A stretch of 64,000 nt of DNA from Tetragonia tetragonoides (GCA_038025085.1 CM076147.1:5747501-5811500), one strand, 5' to 3'. Shown: positions 46,981-59,404, counted from the stretch's first letter. Program-made: numbers and translations. The notes: generated from the sequence alone by a model not told the origin.

Positions 46981-47300
46981 AAAAAAAAATCTGAAAGTTT
47001 TAAAAAAACAAATCCGAAAATAAAAAAAAGAGACGTATACAAATTGAACGAACTACGCTGGCCTGATTCCACACTGGATACGTAGGTAACCCTTTTAAGG
47101 GACCCGGCCAAAATCAATCCAAAATTCCATTCAACTCACTCAAAAAGGGATAATTTTTATTCAAACTGAACGAATAAGCTCACATTGCAAAAAATTAACT
47201 TACTAAGGTTACAAAAAAAAAAGTGCAACTACGAGGATTTAAGCTAAACAAACTCTTATTACTTTTTTTAAAACTAGACTTGCTTTCTAAGAAAACTACT

Positions 47301-48647
47301 TTAATCCTTCTTCCCTTTAGAAGGCTTCGTCAAAGAGTTCTTCTTTGAAGGATCCTGGCTTGAGGACGACTTGTGATCGCTTCCCTAAGCTGGGGGCTTG
47401 ACTCTTTTCAGTACATGATAGCCTCCCACCTGAGGCCCTTCCTTTCTTTTCTTGCTTCCTGTTCTTGAGTCATACTTAGGCTTTAGTTGGTCCCACTCCT
47501 CATGACGAAGGGCTCGTCTCACTTCTCCATCACTGCAGGAAAGCCAGTTCAAGTAGGACTCCGAAACTTGAGTTGGGACAATCACCCGAGGTATAGTTCA
47601 GCGGTCCCGGCTACGCCAGTGTTTTCCCCAATCCACAGCAAATTCAGTGGTCAAAGCTCTGATAGGTGGTTTCGTAGTCTCCTGACGAGGGATAGCCTGC
47701 TTCAACCCATACTGTCTTATGACCCTAGAAGGAAAAAAGAAAGTACTCCTGTACAGACCCAGTATGGTAGTATGAGGAACCAAATTGTCACAAGCCACTA
47801 AGGAAGTCAAGCTCCACCAAGTCACATGCCAACGGATGACAGGTCCTGCATGGAAAAAGGCATCCCATTCATCAAGGGTCTTTTCTTCATATAGCCTTTT
47901 CCTAACCAAAAAGTTAGCCACAGTATAAGTTTTCTTTGACCAGGCTCGAGGGACACGAGCTATCATATTCTCTGGTTACTCTATTAGCCTCAGATGCTCA
48001 CATAACCAAATTTGAAGCAGCAGGGGGTTGCCAGAAAAAGCTTCGTGAGGAGAGATTTTCAACCTGTCAAGCCCCATAATAGTTTTCCCTACCACCAGAT
48101 GCAAAGGAGAGTGCCCTTCAGCCATTTGATTTACCACTCGCAACAACGAGGCTCTACCCAAGTTAGGAGACTCTGCATTAGCAAACAATAGACGGTTCAA
48201 CAGGCAAAGTACAAAAGCCTGTCGGCGGCAACGCCTAAATATTTCACTTTTGTCAGAGGAAATAACAAATTTTTCACAGAGTTGAACCAAGTCCACATCG
48301 ACACCAAGAATCATGCTTTTGGCTTCTGCAGATGACAAGCCTAAGGATTTCCTACACTGAGCACTAAAACCATCTCTCAAATACGGTACAGCTGGAGGAA
48401 GAACATCAGGCATATTGGTGATCGCAACAAATTCTTCAACTAAAGGGCATAATTCAGAATTACCAAAACGGAAGACATGCAAGTCGGGGTCCCAATAATT
48501 CAAAGCAGATCGAAGAAAGGGCCACAATATTTTGGTTGGTTTTAAAGTCAGCAAGGTAGAGACATGGAATGGAGCCAGTTCAAGTTTTTTCTTCTATGGT
48601 CAAATTTTTGCACCAAGTATCGAACATGTTTCAAAGGATTTCACCAT
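47301..48647 (-). pseudogene. Second antisense gene of the inner element (DUF7745-like), single exon
   Basis: On the minus strand one uninterrupted frame of 449 codons runs from ATG 48647 (accATGg context) to TAA 47301, with in-frame stops at 48600, 48594, 47976, 47598 and 47385 but no frameshift. Motifs typical of the plant DUF7745 family: ALNYWDPDLHVFRFGNSELC, PLVEEFVAI, VPHTTILGLYRSTFFFPSRV. All five stops can be derived from Gln, Arg or Trp codons by single C-to-T/G-to-A changes. A TATA box lies 70 bp upstream of the ATG. Function unknown; DUF7745 and PMD proteins are recurrent cargo of plant retroelements. Confidence 0.75.
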
Positions 48648-48715
48648 GGTAGAAGCTTTTCGAAATTTGAGAGAGCCAAAGTCTAAAAAGTGATACAACA
48701 TCCAGCATCCCGTAA

Positions 48716-48728
48716 ATCCTATTTATAG
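48716..48728 (-). promoter_or_regulatory. TATA box of the second antisense gene
   Basis: On the minus strand cctataaatagg, about 75 bp before the ATG at 48647, preceded (upstream) by the GC hairpin motif cluster at 48781-48850. Confidence 0.65.
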
Positions 48729-48780
48729 GCAAAAACGCGGGCCAAAGGAAGTCAGAAATCCACGAAAAAGCCAAAACCAA

Positions 48781-48850
48781 AGCCGTCAGCGGCTCTGGCC
48801 AGGGCCGCTAGCGTCCCTCATCTGCAGCCCAGCGCCGCTAGCGGTCCTGA
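48781..48850. repeat. gccgctagcg GC motif cluster (promoter of antisense gene 2)
   Basis: Contains ccgtcagcggctctgg, cagggccgctagcgtccct and cagcgccgctagcggtcctg, that is the arms of the LTR hairpin 2 and variants. It overlaps the end of antisense gene 1. Confidence 0.7.
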
Positions 48851-51204
48851 CCCTGTCCCAGTCAGCTTTTCCTCTTTTTCCAGCTCGCTCACTTGGTCAA
48901 GAGAAGGCTGGAAACCCACAGGGGAGAACATCTCAGGAATGTACGGCACAAAAGGTCCGGGCGCCTCATCAACAGAAGGCCTGGTCACAGCTACGGGAGG
49001 TGAACGAGCAACGGACGGTCTGCTCGCTGAAGAGGCCCTCGCAGCAGAAGAATGTCGAGGTCCCACCGAGGACGAAGACTGAGACATCTGGAAACAATCA
49101 AGATCGAGATGTTAAGTTAAGCATTTCACTTAGCCAAAACAAAAGATGAAAGTCTACTTACATCAACGGTCTTAGACCGGGGACTCTTCCCCTTGCCCAT
49201 CACTCTGCCATAGCCTTTCTTCAGCAGGTGAATGAGCTTGATGATCTGAGAGGTCTGCTCCCGGTTCAACTACAAAAAAAAAAAAAAAAAAAAACACAAA
49301 CACAAAAGATAGAGTCAACACTCAAAAGCAAACACAAAATACAAGAAGGGATAAAAAGGAACTTACCCCCGTACAACCATCAGGCAAGGGCAACCCCTGC
49401 ACAGCCTCTCTGTCAGCCATATGCAGAGGGAACTCATCTACTATACGTCCCCCGCTCTCCCCAATATACCTCATCTCATTAGTCGGTAAGGTCACGCTTG
49501 GAGGCTGGCCCCGAGAAACTCTAGAATGGGAACTCCTGGGACCCTGAGGAGCCAGACGATCCGCCTGCAAAACACAAAAAGTCAGTATTTCATGCATATA
49601 GCTAAAAAGATGCAGATAAATTTCTTAGCTCACAAGTGAGGTCCGGCACCAAACGACCTAAGCAATAGGCCAGGTACACAGCCGTGCGGTCCAAGCCAAC
49701 AATCTTTGGCTCCAGAAACTCCGTGGCCGCCATACCACGAGCCACGACCCCGAAGTCCCGCACGCTCAGACCGCGCAGATAGAACATGGTCAGGGGAGGG
49801 TCCTCCGGAACCAGATGACTACCCAAGGTGGGATGAATCAGCCGGGTCAAACGGTCCCCCAAGTACCATACAAAGCCAAATGGCCCCTCGAAGACCACCC
49901 GCAAGGAGGATACTCTAATGGACTCCATAGTAATATGAGGCGGAACCCCAGGAATACCATCAAAAGTGGACCATGACACCTGCAGGTTACCAGTTCAAAA
50001 GTTCATTCACACCAAATGGACCAAAAAGAATATATGCACAAGTCAACAACAACATACCATAGACGCGGCATGACTCTCAAAGGTAGCCCGAAAATGCTCC
50101 AAAGAGATAAATGAGTGGTTATCCCTACCAATCCACCGTGAACCTAGTGGGAACATCCTCAAACCAGGTTGGTGAGGACCAAAGGCCGGAAAATACTCGA
50201 AGAACCATAGCTGCCATACAAGCAAAAAGGAAAAGAATGAGCTTCACATTCAAAACCATATGCAAAAAAACATATATATAGGCCTACCTCCTGTATTCTC
50301 CACGGGCCCGAGATGAACGCCCTCTCACTCGTCGGCTTAGGCCTGCAAGCCCGAAGACACCATCTCACCAAGGAAGCATATACAGAAGCACCGAAGTTGT
50401 ACTCATGAACCTTGGTCAAATCCTCTAAACATGTCAAGAAACCGACTTGACAAAAGCTCTTCTTCTGAGAAAAAATGGTCGACCCCAACAAGCAAGCCAG
50501 GAAAATGCGGGCTCTCTGCTCCCCCCTGTAAGCCCCTGCTCCGCCAAAGCCGCCCATAACAGCAACAAATAAACCCGTTCCTTATCAAAAAAGGCAGACA
50601 CATGCCCATAAAGCTCGAGCAACCTGTCACTCTGTTGCCAGTAACTCACGTCGTACCCAATACGACGCCCTCTAAAGGATAGACCCGTCAACACAGCGAA
50701 CTGGTAAGGGGTGGGGAACTTCTCTCCTACAGGTGTATGAAAAGTGTTCGTGGAATCCCAGAACCTCTCCAATAGCGCCCTAGCGATAATCCTAGAATCC
50801 CCAGAGTGACAAGCAGGGATAACTGTCAGGAAATGGTCAAAACCCGAGCCCAATACCAAATTCCTAGCTCCAACTGAAAAAGTCTCCAACATCATAGCCC
50901 AGTGGGAGGTAGACCCATGAGCCTGCAACAAAACGCCGACACCCTAGCCAACAAACAAAATATTCTCAACACCCCATATACTACAACAACAACCAAAACA
51001 ATTCCACACAAATTATATACAGCTGACCACGAATCCAGTACAAGTCCCAATTTGTTCGTGTGCCGAAGCACTAACTGTTCAAATTTTCAGAAAAATATAT
51101 ACTAAACAGAAAAAAAAAGAGGGTCAGAAAAAATACCAACTCAGAGTTAGACAGATGACTCTGCCTCTCTGGTAGTAAAATACTACGGTCCCAAACCCCA
51201 GCCG

Positions 51205-52290
51205 TGTGATACCCCAATATTTTCTGCAATTATTATATTGATTTATAAATGATTTATAAATAGTTTCGAAGATTAAAACGTATATTCGTTCAAGGATTCG
51301 ATTTATTCAATTAAAGCCATAATAATATAAATTATTATTATGGGACTTTCATAAATTGCATTTATTAATTTTGAGGAGTTTAATTAAAATGTTTTATATA
51401 TGAATAAGAATTATTCATATAGTCTTAATTAGTTTTAATTAGTTTTAATTTGTTATTTAAATCAGAAAATTATTAAATAAATTCCTAAACCTAGTAGTCT
51501 TTGACTTGGGTTGACTGATGGTCTATATAAGGAAAAGGTGAGACAACTGATCAGTTTTGCAAATTGAACCAAAACCCTCAAGCTCTCTCAAACTCACGTT
51601 CTCTCTCTCTCTCACCCTCACCGAATTCTCTCTCTCCCCTCAGCCCTTCGTCGGCGTCCTTCCGCCGCCCACGTCACGGGACCACCGCCCTCCACCGGCG
51701 GTAATGCTCTCTCCCTTTCTCTCTCTCTTTCTCTTTCTTTTTCTCTTTCGTTCTATCTCTTCCGCGCTGCTGTCCCGGCCCCTGTTCTGGCCTTCGCGCC
51801 GTCGCGAGCCACCACGGCACCACCAGGCCGTGCCTGGGTGGTCGCCGGTGATGGCCCAAGGCCGCGACGTGGCCTTGCCGCCTTCTCTCTCTTCTTTTCT
51901 CTCTTTCTCTCCTTCGAACTCTCTTTCGCGTTTTCTCTCTCCTCTTGTCGCCGGAGCTCTGGCGACCACCACCACCTGCCATGGTGGCCAGTGGGTGGTG
52001 GTGGTGATGGGTCAGGTTATGGGTCCCATGCATGGATACCCGTGACCTAGACCTAGTTTTGAAGTTAGGGTTTCGTTTTTATATTTTTCGTATTTATTAA
52101 TTCGATTTTCATTATTTTCGATTTAATGTTTTTTATTTTTCTGCACTCATTCGGAATCGGAATTTGGATTTTCAAAAGCCTAGATTGGTTGGAATAAATC
52201 AAGGAATTTAATAAAATTATCAGACTGAGTTTTCGTTACTATTTGTATTTTTGTATTTAATTAATACTGATTCGGAAATTATTTTTAATT
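51205..52290 (+). repeat. 5' LTR (truncated) of the chromovirus
   Basis: Aligns with 56327 to about 57402 and then stops abruptly at 'ttttaattag', where gag sequence follows. TATA-like tctatataagg near 51523. The downstream part (about 51600-52040) is strongly GC- and CT-rich, unlike the AT-rich start. Confidence 0.88.
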
Positions 52291-52319
52291 AGTCCTGGAA
52301 AGAACTGTCGTGGCTATGT

Positions 52320-55300
52320 ACTTCAATGCTACTAGTGCAACAAGCCTGGTCATAAAGCTTCTGAATGCTGGAGTCGTGGAAGGAACGACAATGGTCAGAA
52401 CCGCGATAGCAACTTCAATCGTGGTGGTAATGGACATGGTAATCGCGGAAATGGTGGTAACTACCGTGGAAATGGGGGTTACAACAAGAACAACCGCAAC
52501 AATACTGCTGCTCCTGCTGCGAATCATCAAGCACTACTTCCAGCACCTGCCAATGCTGTGCAGAACAACAATAACAATAACAACAACAGAGGGGTGAATG
52601 GAAGGGTTTATGTGCTGAACCGCAATGAAGCTGGGGCGAACCCGAATGTGATCACTGGTACTTTTCTCGTTAACTCTTAACCTGCTTTTGTTTTGTTTGA
52701 TAGTGGTGCAACGCATTCTGTTCTTTCTAAGAGCTTTGCATCTAAGATAGGTTTAGAGCCTAGGTCGGTGTATAGTGAAAATATTAGGATGCCAGATGGG
52801 TCGATTGTTAATTGTAAAGCCTTGTATGAAAAGTGTCCGATTAGGATAGCTGGTTCCGATTTGCCTGCGGTTTTTATTTAGATGGATTTGAAGGATTTTG
52901 ACGTGATTTTTGGAATGGATTGGTTAGCCAAGTATAGGGCTAAGATTGAATGCTTTGAACAACGTGTGTCGTTGCGTGGACCGAAAGGTAGAAGGATTAC
53001 CCACAAAGGAGTTGTGGTCAAGCCAAAGCTGAAGGTAGTGGCGACCATGAAAGCAAAGGAGTGTACGACTAAAGGTGAAGCAATTTACCTATGTCATGTG
53101 ATGGATACAAGTCGAGAAGCCGAAGTCTCAAAACCTATCCCAATTGTTTCGGAGTACGCTGACGTCTTTCCAGACTAGATTCCCGGAATGCACCCGCAAT
53201 GCATTATTGACTTTATGATCAACTTAGCTCCAGGTTCTACTCCGATCTCGAAAGCTCCGTATCGTATGGACCCTACAGAGATGAAAGAACTAAAAACGCA
53301 ACTCGAGGAACTACTGGAGAAGGGATACATACGCCCTAGTGTATCGCCTTGGGGTGCTCCTGTTCTGTTCGTGCGTAAGAAGGACGGTAGTATGAGACTG
53401 TGTATAGACTACCGCGAGTTGAACAAGATTACGATCAAGAATCGTTATCCACTGCCGAAGATTGATGATCTATTCGACCAACTCCGTGGAGTGATTGTCT
53501 TCTCGAAGATTGACTTATGTTCAGGATACCATCAACTCAGGATTTCCAAGCCTGACATTGCAAAGACCGCGTTTACGACGAGGTATGGACACTACGAGTT
53601 CATGGTGATGCCTTTTGGGTTAACGAACGCACCTGCAAAGTTTATGGATTTGATGAATCGTATGTTCCAGCCTTATCTCGATCAGTTCGTAGTTGTCTTT
53701 ATTGACGATATTTTGGTCTATTCGAAGAACGTTGCTGAGCACGAGCAACATTTGAGAACTGTTTTGGAGATTTTGAGACGACATCAGTTGTACGCCAAGT
53801 TGTCGAAGTGCGAGTTTTGGTAAGAAACTGTTTCTTTCTTAGGACACGTGGTGTCTAAGAGTGGAGTTTCTGTTGACCCGGAAAAGATTAGAGCTGTTAT
53901 GGACTGGTCCGCACCAAAGAGCGTGACTGAGGTTAGAAGTTTTCTTGGGTTAGCTGGTTACTATCGTAGGTTTGTGGAAGGATTTTCGAAGATAGCGCAG
54001 CCTATGACATACTTGATGAAGAAGACGACGAAGTTCGTGTGGTCTGAAAAGTGTGAAGCTGCTTTTCAAGACTTGAAGAAACGACTTACGAGCGCACCGA
54101 TTCTGACTTTGCCATTGGGAACTGAAGAGTATGAAGTATATAGTGACGCGTCTAAGCATGTCTTAGGTTGTGTTTTGATGCAACATGGAAAGGTAGTGGC
54201 TTATGCCTCAAGACAACTGAAGAAGCACGAGGATAATTACCCTACTCACGACTTAGAGCTCGCCGCTGTCGTATTTGCTTTGAAGATTTGGCGACACTAT
54301 CTTTATGGTTCTGCTGTCAAGATGTTTACGGACCACAAGAGTCTCAAGTACATATTCATGCAAAAGGAATTGAATATGCGACAAAGAAGATGGCTAGAGT
54401 TATTGACAGAGTACGATATCGACATTCAGTATCACGAAGGGAAAGCTAACGTGGTAGCTGACGCTTTGAGTAGAAAGACTCGTCATACGCTGAATACTGC
54501 TTTAGTACTTCCAAAGGAGATCATTCGTGACTTACAGAGTCTTGACGTGGAGATTGTGCTGAAAGGTGACGTTCAATGTACCTTAGCATATATGTCAGTT
54601 CGACCAACTTTACTCGACGAGATCAAGGGTAAACAGATTTCAGATGGGGATCTTCTACAGATTCTATGCCACAAGGACGAGGGTAGATCCGAGGACTTTT
54701 CTATTGGTCAAGACGGTGTCTTGAGTTTTCGTGATCGTGTCTGTGTGCCGAATGACCCGGATATCAAGAGTCAGATTCTGGGTAAAGCTCACAATACGCC
54801 TTATTCTGTAAATCCTGGTGGTGACAAGCTCTACAAAGATCTTCGCCAAATGTTTTGATGGAAAGGTATGAAGCAAGATGTCGCTGAGTTCGTGGCTAAG
54901 TGTTTGACATGCCAGAAGGTCAAGATCGAACACAAGAGACCTGGTGGAATGATTAAATCGCTTGAAGTTCCTACGAGGAAATGGAATTCAATCTCAATGG
55001 ACTTTGTCATGGGTTTACCATTGACACAGAAGAAGAACAACGCCATTTGGGTCGTAGATCGTTTGACGAAAGTTGCGAGATTTATTCCAATGAATGACAC
55101 TTGGGAAATGGAGAAGCTAGCGGATGCTTACGTCAAGGAAGTTATGAGACTTCATGGTGTTCCAGAAGATATCGTTTCAGATAGAGACTCGATATTTCTA
55201 TCACACTTTTGGCAGAAATTGCAAGAAGCTTTTGGAAGCAAATTGAAGTTCAGTACTGCTTTTCATCCTGTGAGTGACGGTCAGACGGATAAAATGATTC

Positions 55301-55990
55301 AGACCTTGGAGGATATGCTACGAGCGTGTGCTCTCGAATATCAAGGCTCGTGGGATACACATATTCCGTTGATCGAGTTTTCTTACAACAATAGCTATCA
55401 CTCAAGCGTTGACCGAGCGGCATATGAAGTATTTTATGGTAGGAAGTGTAGATCGCCAGTTTGTTGGAATGACATTAGTGAAACTGTAGTTTTGGGTCCT
55501 GAAATGATCCAACAGACCGTCGATGTGGTCAAAGTGATTCAAGCAAAGATGCGTAGTGCTCAAGATCGCCAGAAATCGTACGTAGATAGAGGTCGTAGAC
55601 CTGAAGAGTTTGAGGTGGGAAGCAAGGTACTTTTGCGAGTATCTCCTACCAAGGGTGTCATGCGTTTTGCTCGTAAGGGAAAGTTGAGTCCTCGTTACAT
55701 TGGTCCTTACAAGATACTAGAAAGGATTGGTGAGGTGCCTATCGACTAGCTTTACCTGTGGAACTTGCAAAAGTTCATAGTGTGTTTCATGTCTCCCAGT
55801 TGAAGCGATACGTACATGAGTCAACTCATGTCATTCAACCTGAAGCAATCGATCTCGATGAAAGTTTGACTTATGAAGAGCGTCCTATCAAGATAGTGAT
55901 CGCAAAGAGCGCTCAACTCGAACAAAGACTATTCTGATTGTCAAAGTCGATTGGTCTCGACAAGGTCAAGAGGAAGCAACATGGGAAGCT
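52320..55990 (+). pseudogene. Chromovirus gag-pol: zinc knuckle, PR, RT, RNase H, IN, chromodomain
   Basis: The zinc knuckle (CNKPGHKASEC) is at 52345, Asn-rich linker, protease active site (FDSGATHSVLS, 52700), RT ([20 protein letters not shown]; catalytic [10 protein letters not shown], about 53698), RNase H ([28 protein letters not shown]), integrase (zinc-binding CLTCQKVKIEH; core MDFVMGLP; SDRDSIFLSHFW; DGQTDKMIQTLEDML) and chromodomain (YEERPIKI... then EEATWEAESMMREKYPDL). Stops: 52678, 52879, 53176, 53821 and 54856, plus a frame change near 55740. The integrase catalytic Glu position reads TDK where SER is usual. Confidence 0.88.
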
Positions 55991-56049
55991 GAATCCATGA
56001 TGCGCGAGAAGTATCCAGACCTCTTCCTAGAAGGTACTAGTCCCATTTG

Positions 56050-56326
56050 AGTTTCGGGACGAAACTCCTTTTAAGGAGGGTGGAATGTCACGCCTCGAAA
56101 TTTCGTCTTTTGCGTGTTTTGTTTATCGCTTTGCACGAATTGCATGTTCAAGCATTGCATGGTGCATGCTAATCAACTTAGAATCACGATCGTACTTGCT
56201 CATCTTGCATATGTTAGTGTCCTAGAAATTATTTTATACCTTCGTATGGTAAACTCGTTTTGTTCTGGGAAGTGATTACTTCATGTCTCAAGTTTCGGGA
56301 CGAAACTTCTTTTAAGGAGGGTAGAA
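56050..56326 (+). repeat. duplicated PPT/LTR-start segment before the 3' LTR
   Basis: Two copies of 'gtttcgggacgaaact.cttttaaggagggt.gaatg' occur at 56049-56090 and 56288-56330. The first is followed by tgtcacgcctcgaaatttcg, the start of a different LTR type. The second is followed by the true LTR (tgtgatacccc). Suggests template switching or recombination with a related family. Confidence 0.65.
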
Positions 56327-58965
56327 TGTGATACCCCAATATTTCCTATAATTATTATATTGATTTATAAATAATTTATAAATAGTTTCGGAGATTAAAT
56401 CGTATATTCGTTCAAGGATTGGATTTATTCAATTAAAGCCATAATAATATAAATTATTATTATGGGACTTTCATAAATTGCATTTATTAATTTTGAGGAG
56501 TTTAATTAAAATATTTTTTATATATGAATAAGAATTTATTCATATAGTTTTAATTTGTTTTAATTTGTTATTTAAATCAGAAAATTATTAAATAAATTCC
56601 TAAACCTTGTAGTCTTTGACTTGGGTTGACTAAGGGTCTATATAAAAAAAAGGTGAGACAACTGATCAGTTTTGCAAACTGAACCAAAACCCTCAAGCTC
56701 TCTCAGACTCACGTTCTCTCTCTCTCACCCTCACCGAATTCTCTCTCTCCCCTCAGCCCTTCGCCGGCGTCCTTCCGCCGCCAGGTCATCGGACCACCAC
56801 CCTCCATCGGGCGGTAATGCTCTCTCCCTTTATCTCTCTCTTTCTCTTTCTTTTTCTCTTTCTTTCTCTCTCTTTCACGCTGCTGTCCCCGGCCCTGTTC
56901 TGGCCGCCGCACCGTCGCGAGCCACCACGGCACCACCGGGCCGTGCCTGGGTGGTCGCCGGTGATGGCCCAAGGCCGCGACGTGGCCTTGCCGCCTTCTC
57001 TCTCTTCTTTTCTCTCTTTCTCTCCTTCGCACTCTCTTTCGCGTTTTCTCTCTCCTCTTGTCGCCGGAGCTCCGGCGACCACCACCACCGGCCATGGTGC
57101 CCAGTGGGTGGTGGTGGTGGTGATGGGTCGGGTTATGGGTCCCATGCATGGGTACCCGTGACCTAGACCTAGTTTTGAAGTTAGGGTTTCGTTTTTATAT
57201 TTTTCGTAATTATTAATTCAATTTTCAGTATTTTTAATTTAAGGTTTTTATTTTTCTGTACTTATTCGGAATTGGAATTCGGATTTTCAAAAGCCTAGAT
57301 TGGTTAAAATAAACAAGGAATTTAATAAAATTATCAGACTGAGATTTCGTTATTGTTTATATTTTCATATTTAATTAATACTGATTCGGTAATTATTTTT
57401 AATTAGGACCTAACGAGCAAGCGTGATTATCGTCAATTGGTTGGAGCCTACTTACTGTTGGTAGTGTTTTAGTGGTAAGCACTCATGCCTACCTTCGTCC
57501 AAAGCCCCATCAAAACTATTTTGATGTGTTATGTGCTAATTGGGAATTTGTTATGAATTTAATATGCAAAGCATGATTAAATTATATCATCGTTATTATG
57601 AAGTTATTAAGCATGATTCACTGCTGTAAATATCATTTATAATTAGCATGTCGATGTTATCATGTTTTGGAAATTAATTAGTCCATATGATGATTATTGG
57701 ACAATTGTTGAATGGTGAATTATTAATATTATTATGCTATTAATCATATGCTAATTGGTACGGGTATTATTGAGTGCTAGTGAGCACCTATTTAATATCG
57801 TTGAAGGTCTTTGGTGATTTGTGAATTTTTGGATGTCATATACCCTGCCGAAGTGCTGCTGAAATTGTGCTAGACATTACTTGTCATCATTATTGAACTA
57901 TCGTCGTTATTGAATCAAAGCATGTTTAATTCTCATCGTATTGAATTATCGTTATCGTCGTTATTTACTATTTATTGTCAAGAGCATGAAATGAGTTAGT
58001 AAGTCGTGGTCTCGTAGTACCACTTATGTCAACCAATGCAAATTATATGAATTGAATTAAATGAGAGTAAGACTCCTAATGGATCCCTAGGAGTAGTCGA
58101 CCAATCGGGATTACACCTAATGGTGTAGTTCAAGGGATGAGTGATTCCCAAGTTACTTATGGACACCTCGCAGTGTGTCTGGGACGGATCATTCCCCATT
58201 TATTAAGTCCTCTAGGCTCGTGTAATTGTACTAGAGGTAGTGTGCACACTAGAGTCATTAAGTCCATGGCGTGATTGTATCTTCGATGAACAGTATGGGT
58301 AATCGCTGTTCTATTCGCTCTCTTACATCTCTCTAATCAAGACGGATTGTCTATGTCAAAATTCGTGTGATCACTATACAAGAATGGCATGTAAAAGAAT
58401 GTCGTTATGCGTGTGCTTGATTATATGCTTATGTGCGTATACAAATGAATTTCAATGATTCTTCTAAAACCTCAGGTCAGGTTTGTGAAATGTTTTTACT
58501 GGGTACGGATGACGTTTATTCCGTTTATCTGATTTTTGTTTCTCTTTTGTTTCTTTTCTTTTCTTCTGTATTTTGTTTCCGTCACGAAAACCAAAGTGCA
58601 GGTTTAGTTGATTGAGGACGTACAGCTTGGAAGGTAGAGTTGGCGTCGGTTTTTAGAACTGTTTCTGTTCAGTTTAGATCATTGGAATTTTTATTGGATT
58701 TAGCCCTTTGAAGGCAAGTTGTAATATATTGGTTAATGGTTTTTAGCTCACTATATAGACAACTTTGATATTAACTCTTTTAGGTTGTTTATTTCCTTAG
58801 TAAGCCCATTTTGATGCCTAGTCTTTCTTTCTGCTTAGCATTTACTCCTTAGTGATAAATGTTGTAGTGACATCCCCTCGGGTTCGGGACGGTTCAGCAG
58901 TGTTGAGTCATGTATAATAGGGTCGATAGTTCCCAGGAAATCATTGCGAATTCGGGGGTGTTACA
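56327..58965 (+). repeat. 3' LTR of the chromovirus
   Basis: 2639 bp, TG...CA ends, preceded by purine tract aaggagggtagaa. Contains the same GC/CT-rich block as the left LTR (about 56720-57150) and ends tgttaca before the target duplication. Confidence 0.9.
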
Positions 58966-59404
58966 AGCCGGGCGCCAGGCCAGTCGCATAAATGAGTCCT
59001 GATACAGTCGAGCTCCATCCGAACTATGTGTCGGAGGTGTACTAGTGGAGGGAAGCCCAGTACGGAAAAGGTCCTTGTCATCCTCCCCCTCACCCATGGG
59101 ACGTTTTCCTTTGTCTGCGGGAGCCATGGGAGTACAATGAAACTTTCTCTCTCTACAAGTGGAAAATTAAAAGTTTCAGATTCGCAAGAAACAAGCACCC
59201 ATTCAACAATGCAACCCAAAATTCAGCAACTAGGCGGAAAAATAAGCATGTTCAAGACAAAAACCAAAAAGTTTGGTCAAGAATTGACTTACCTCAAGCA
59301 AGTTGGAGCACTCAACAATGGTGGGTATTCGACAATTGCTCTCGGCGAAGAAGAAGAAGAAGTATCACTCGAAAAAAAAACACGCTGAAGCGCTCTTAGT
59401 TGGC

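Larger units (their letters stand above)
51205..58965 (+). mobile_element. Tekay-like chromovirus (Ty3/gypsy), internally deleted
   Basis: Flanked by agccg (51200-51204; 58966-58970). LTRs begin tgtgatacccc and end gtgttaca. Order: 5' LTR (only its first ~1.09 kb kept), gag zinc knuckle, protease, RT, RNase H, integrase, chromodomain, PPT, complete 3' LTR (56327-58965). A deletion removed the 3' part of the left LTR, the PBS and most of gag. It inserted into exon 1 of the first antisense gene, in the same orientation as its host element. Confidence 0.93.
48818..59127 (-). pseudogene. First antisense gene of the inner element: spliced plant-mobile-domain gene, split by a chromovirus
   Basis: Minus-strand gene with consensus introns. 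5' UTR exon donor cttgag|gtaagt at 59293; acceptor cttgtag before 59152; ATG at 59127 (MAPADKGKRPMGEG). Exon 1 continues through DSFMRLAWRPA and, after the 7.8 kb insertion, GVWDRSILLPERQSHLS to 51137. Exon 2: 50288-50922 (AHGSTSHWAMMLETF; PYQFAVLTGLSFRGRRIGYD; ERAFISGPWRIQE), with a one-base frameshift near 50530. Exon 3: 50058-50210. Exon 4: 49634-49979 (FDGIPGVPPHITMES). Exon 5: 49367-49564. Exon 6: 49162-49269 (basic KGYGRVMGKGKSPRSKT). Exon 7: 48818-49087 (Ser/Pro-rich tail). The domain is PMD-type. Splice signals exist only on the strand opposite to the retroelement RNA, so introns survive retrotransposition. Inactive now because of insertion and frameshift. Confidence 0.75.

Noticed and set aside
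51557..52045. ~160-codon open frames in both chromovirus LTRs (also 56672-57166)
   Set aside because: Low-complexity CT-rich Ser/Leu/Phe composition, open in several frames and on both strands; no domain; not conserved at its ends.
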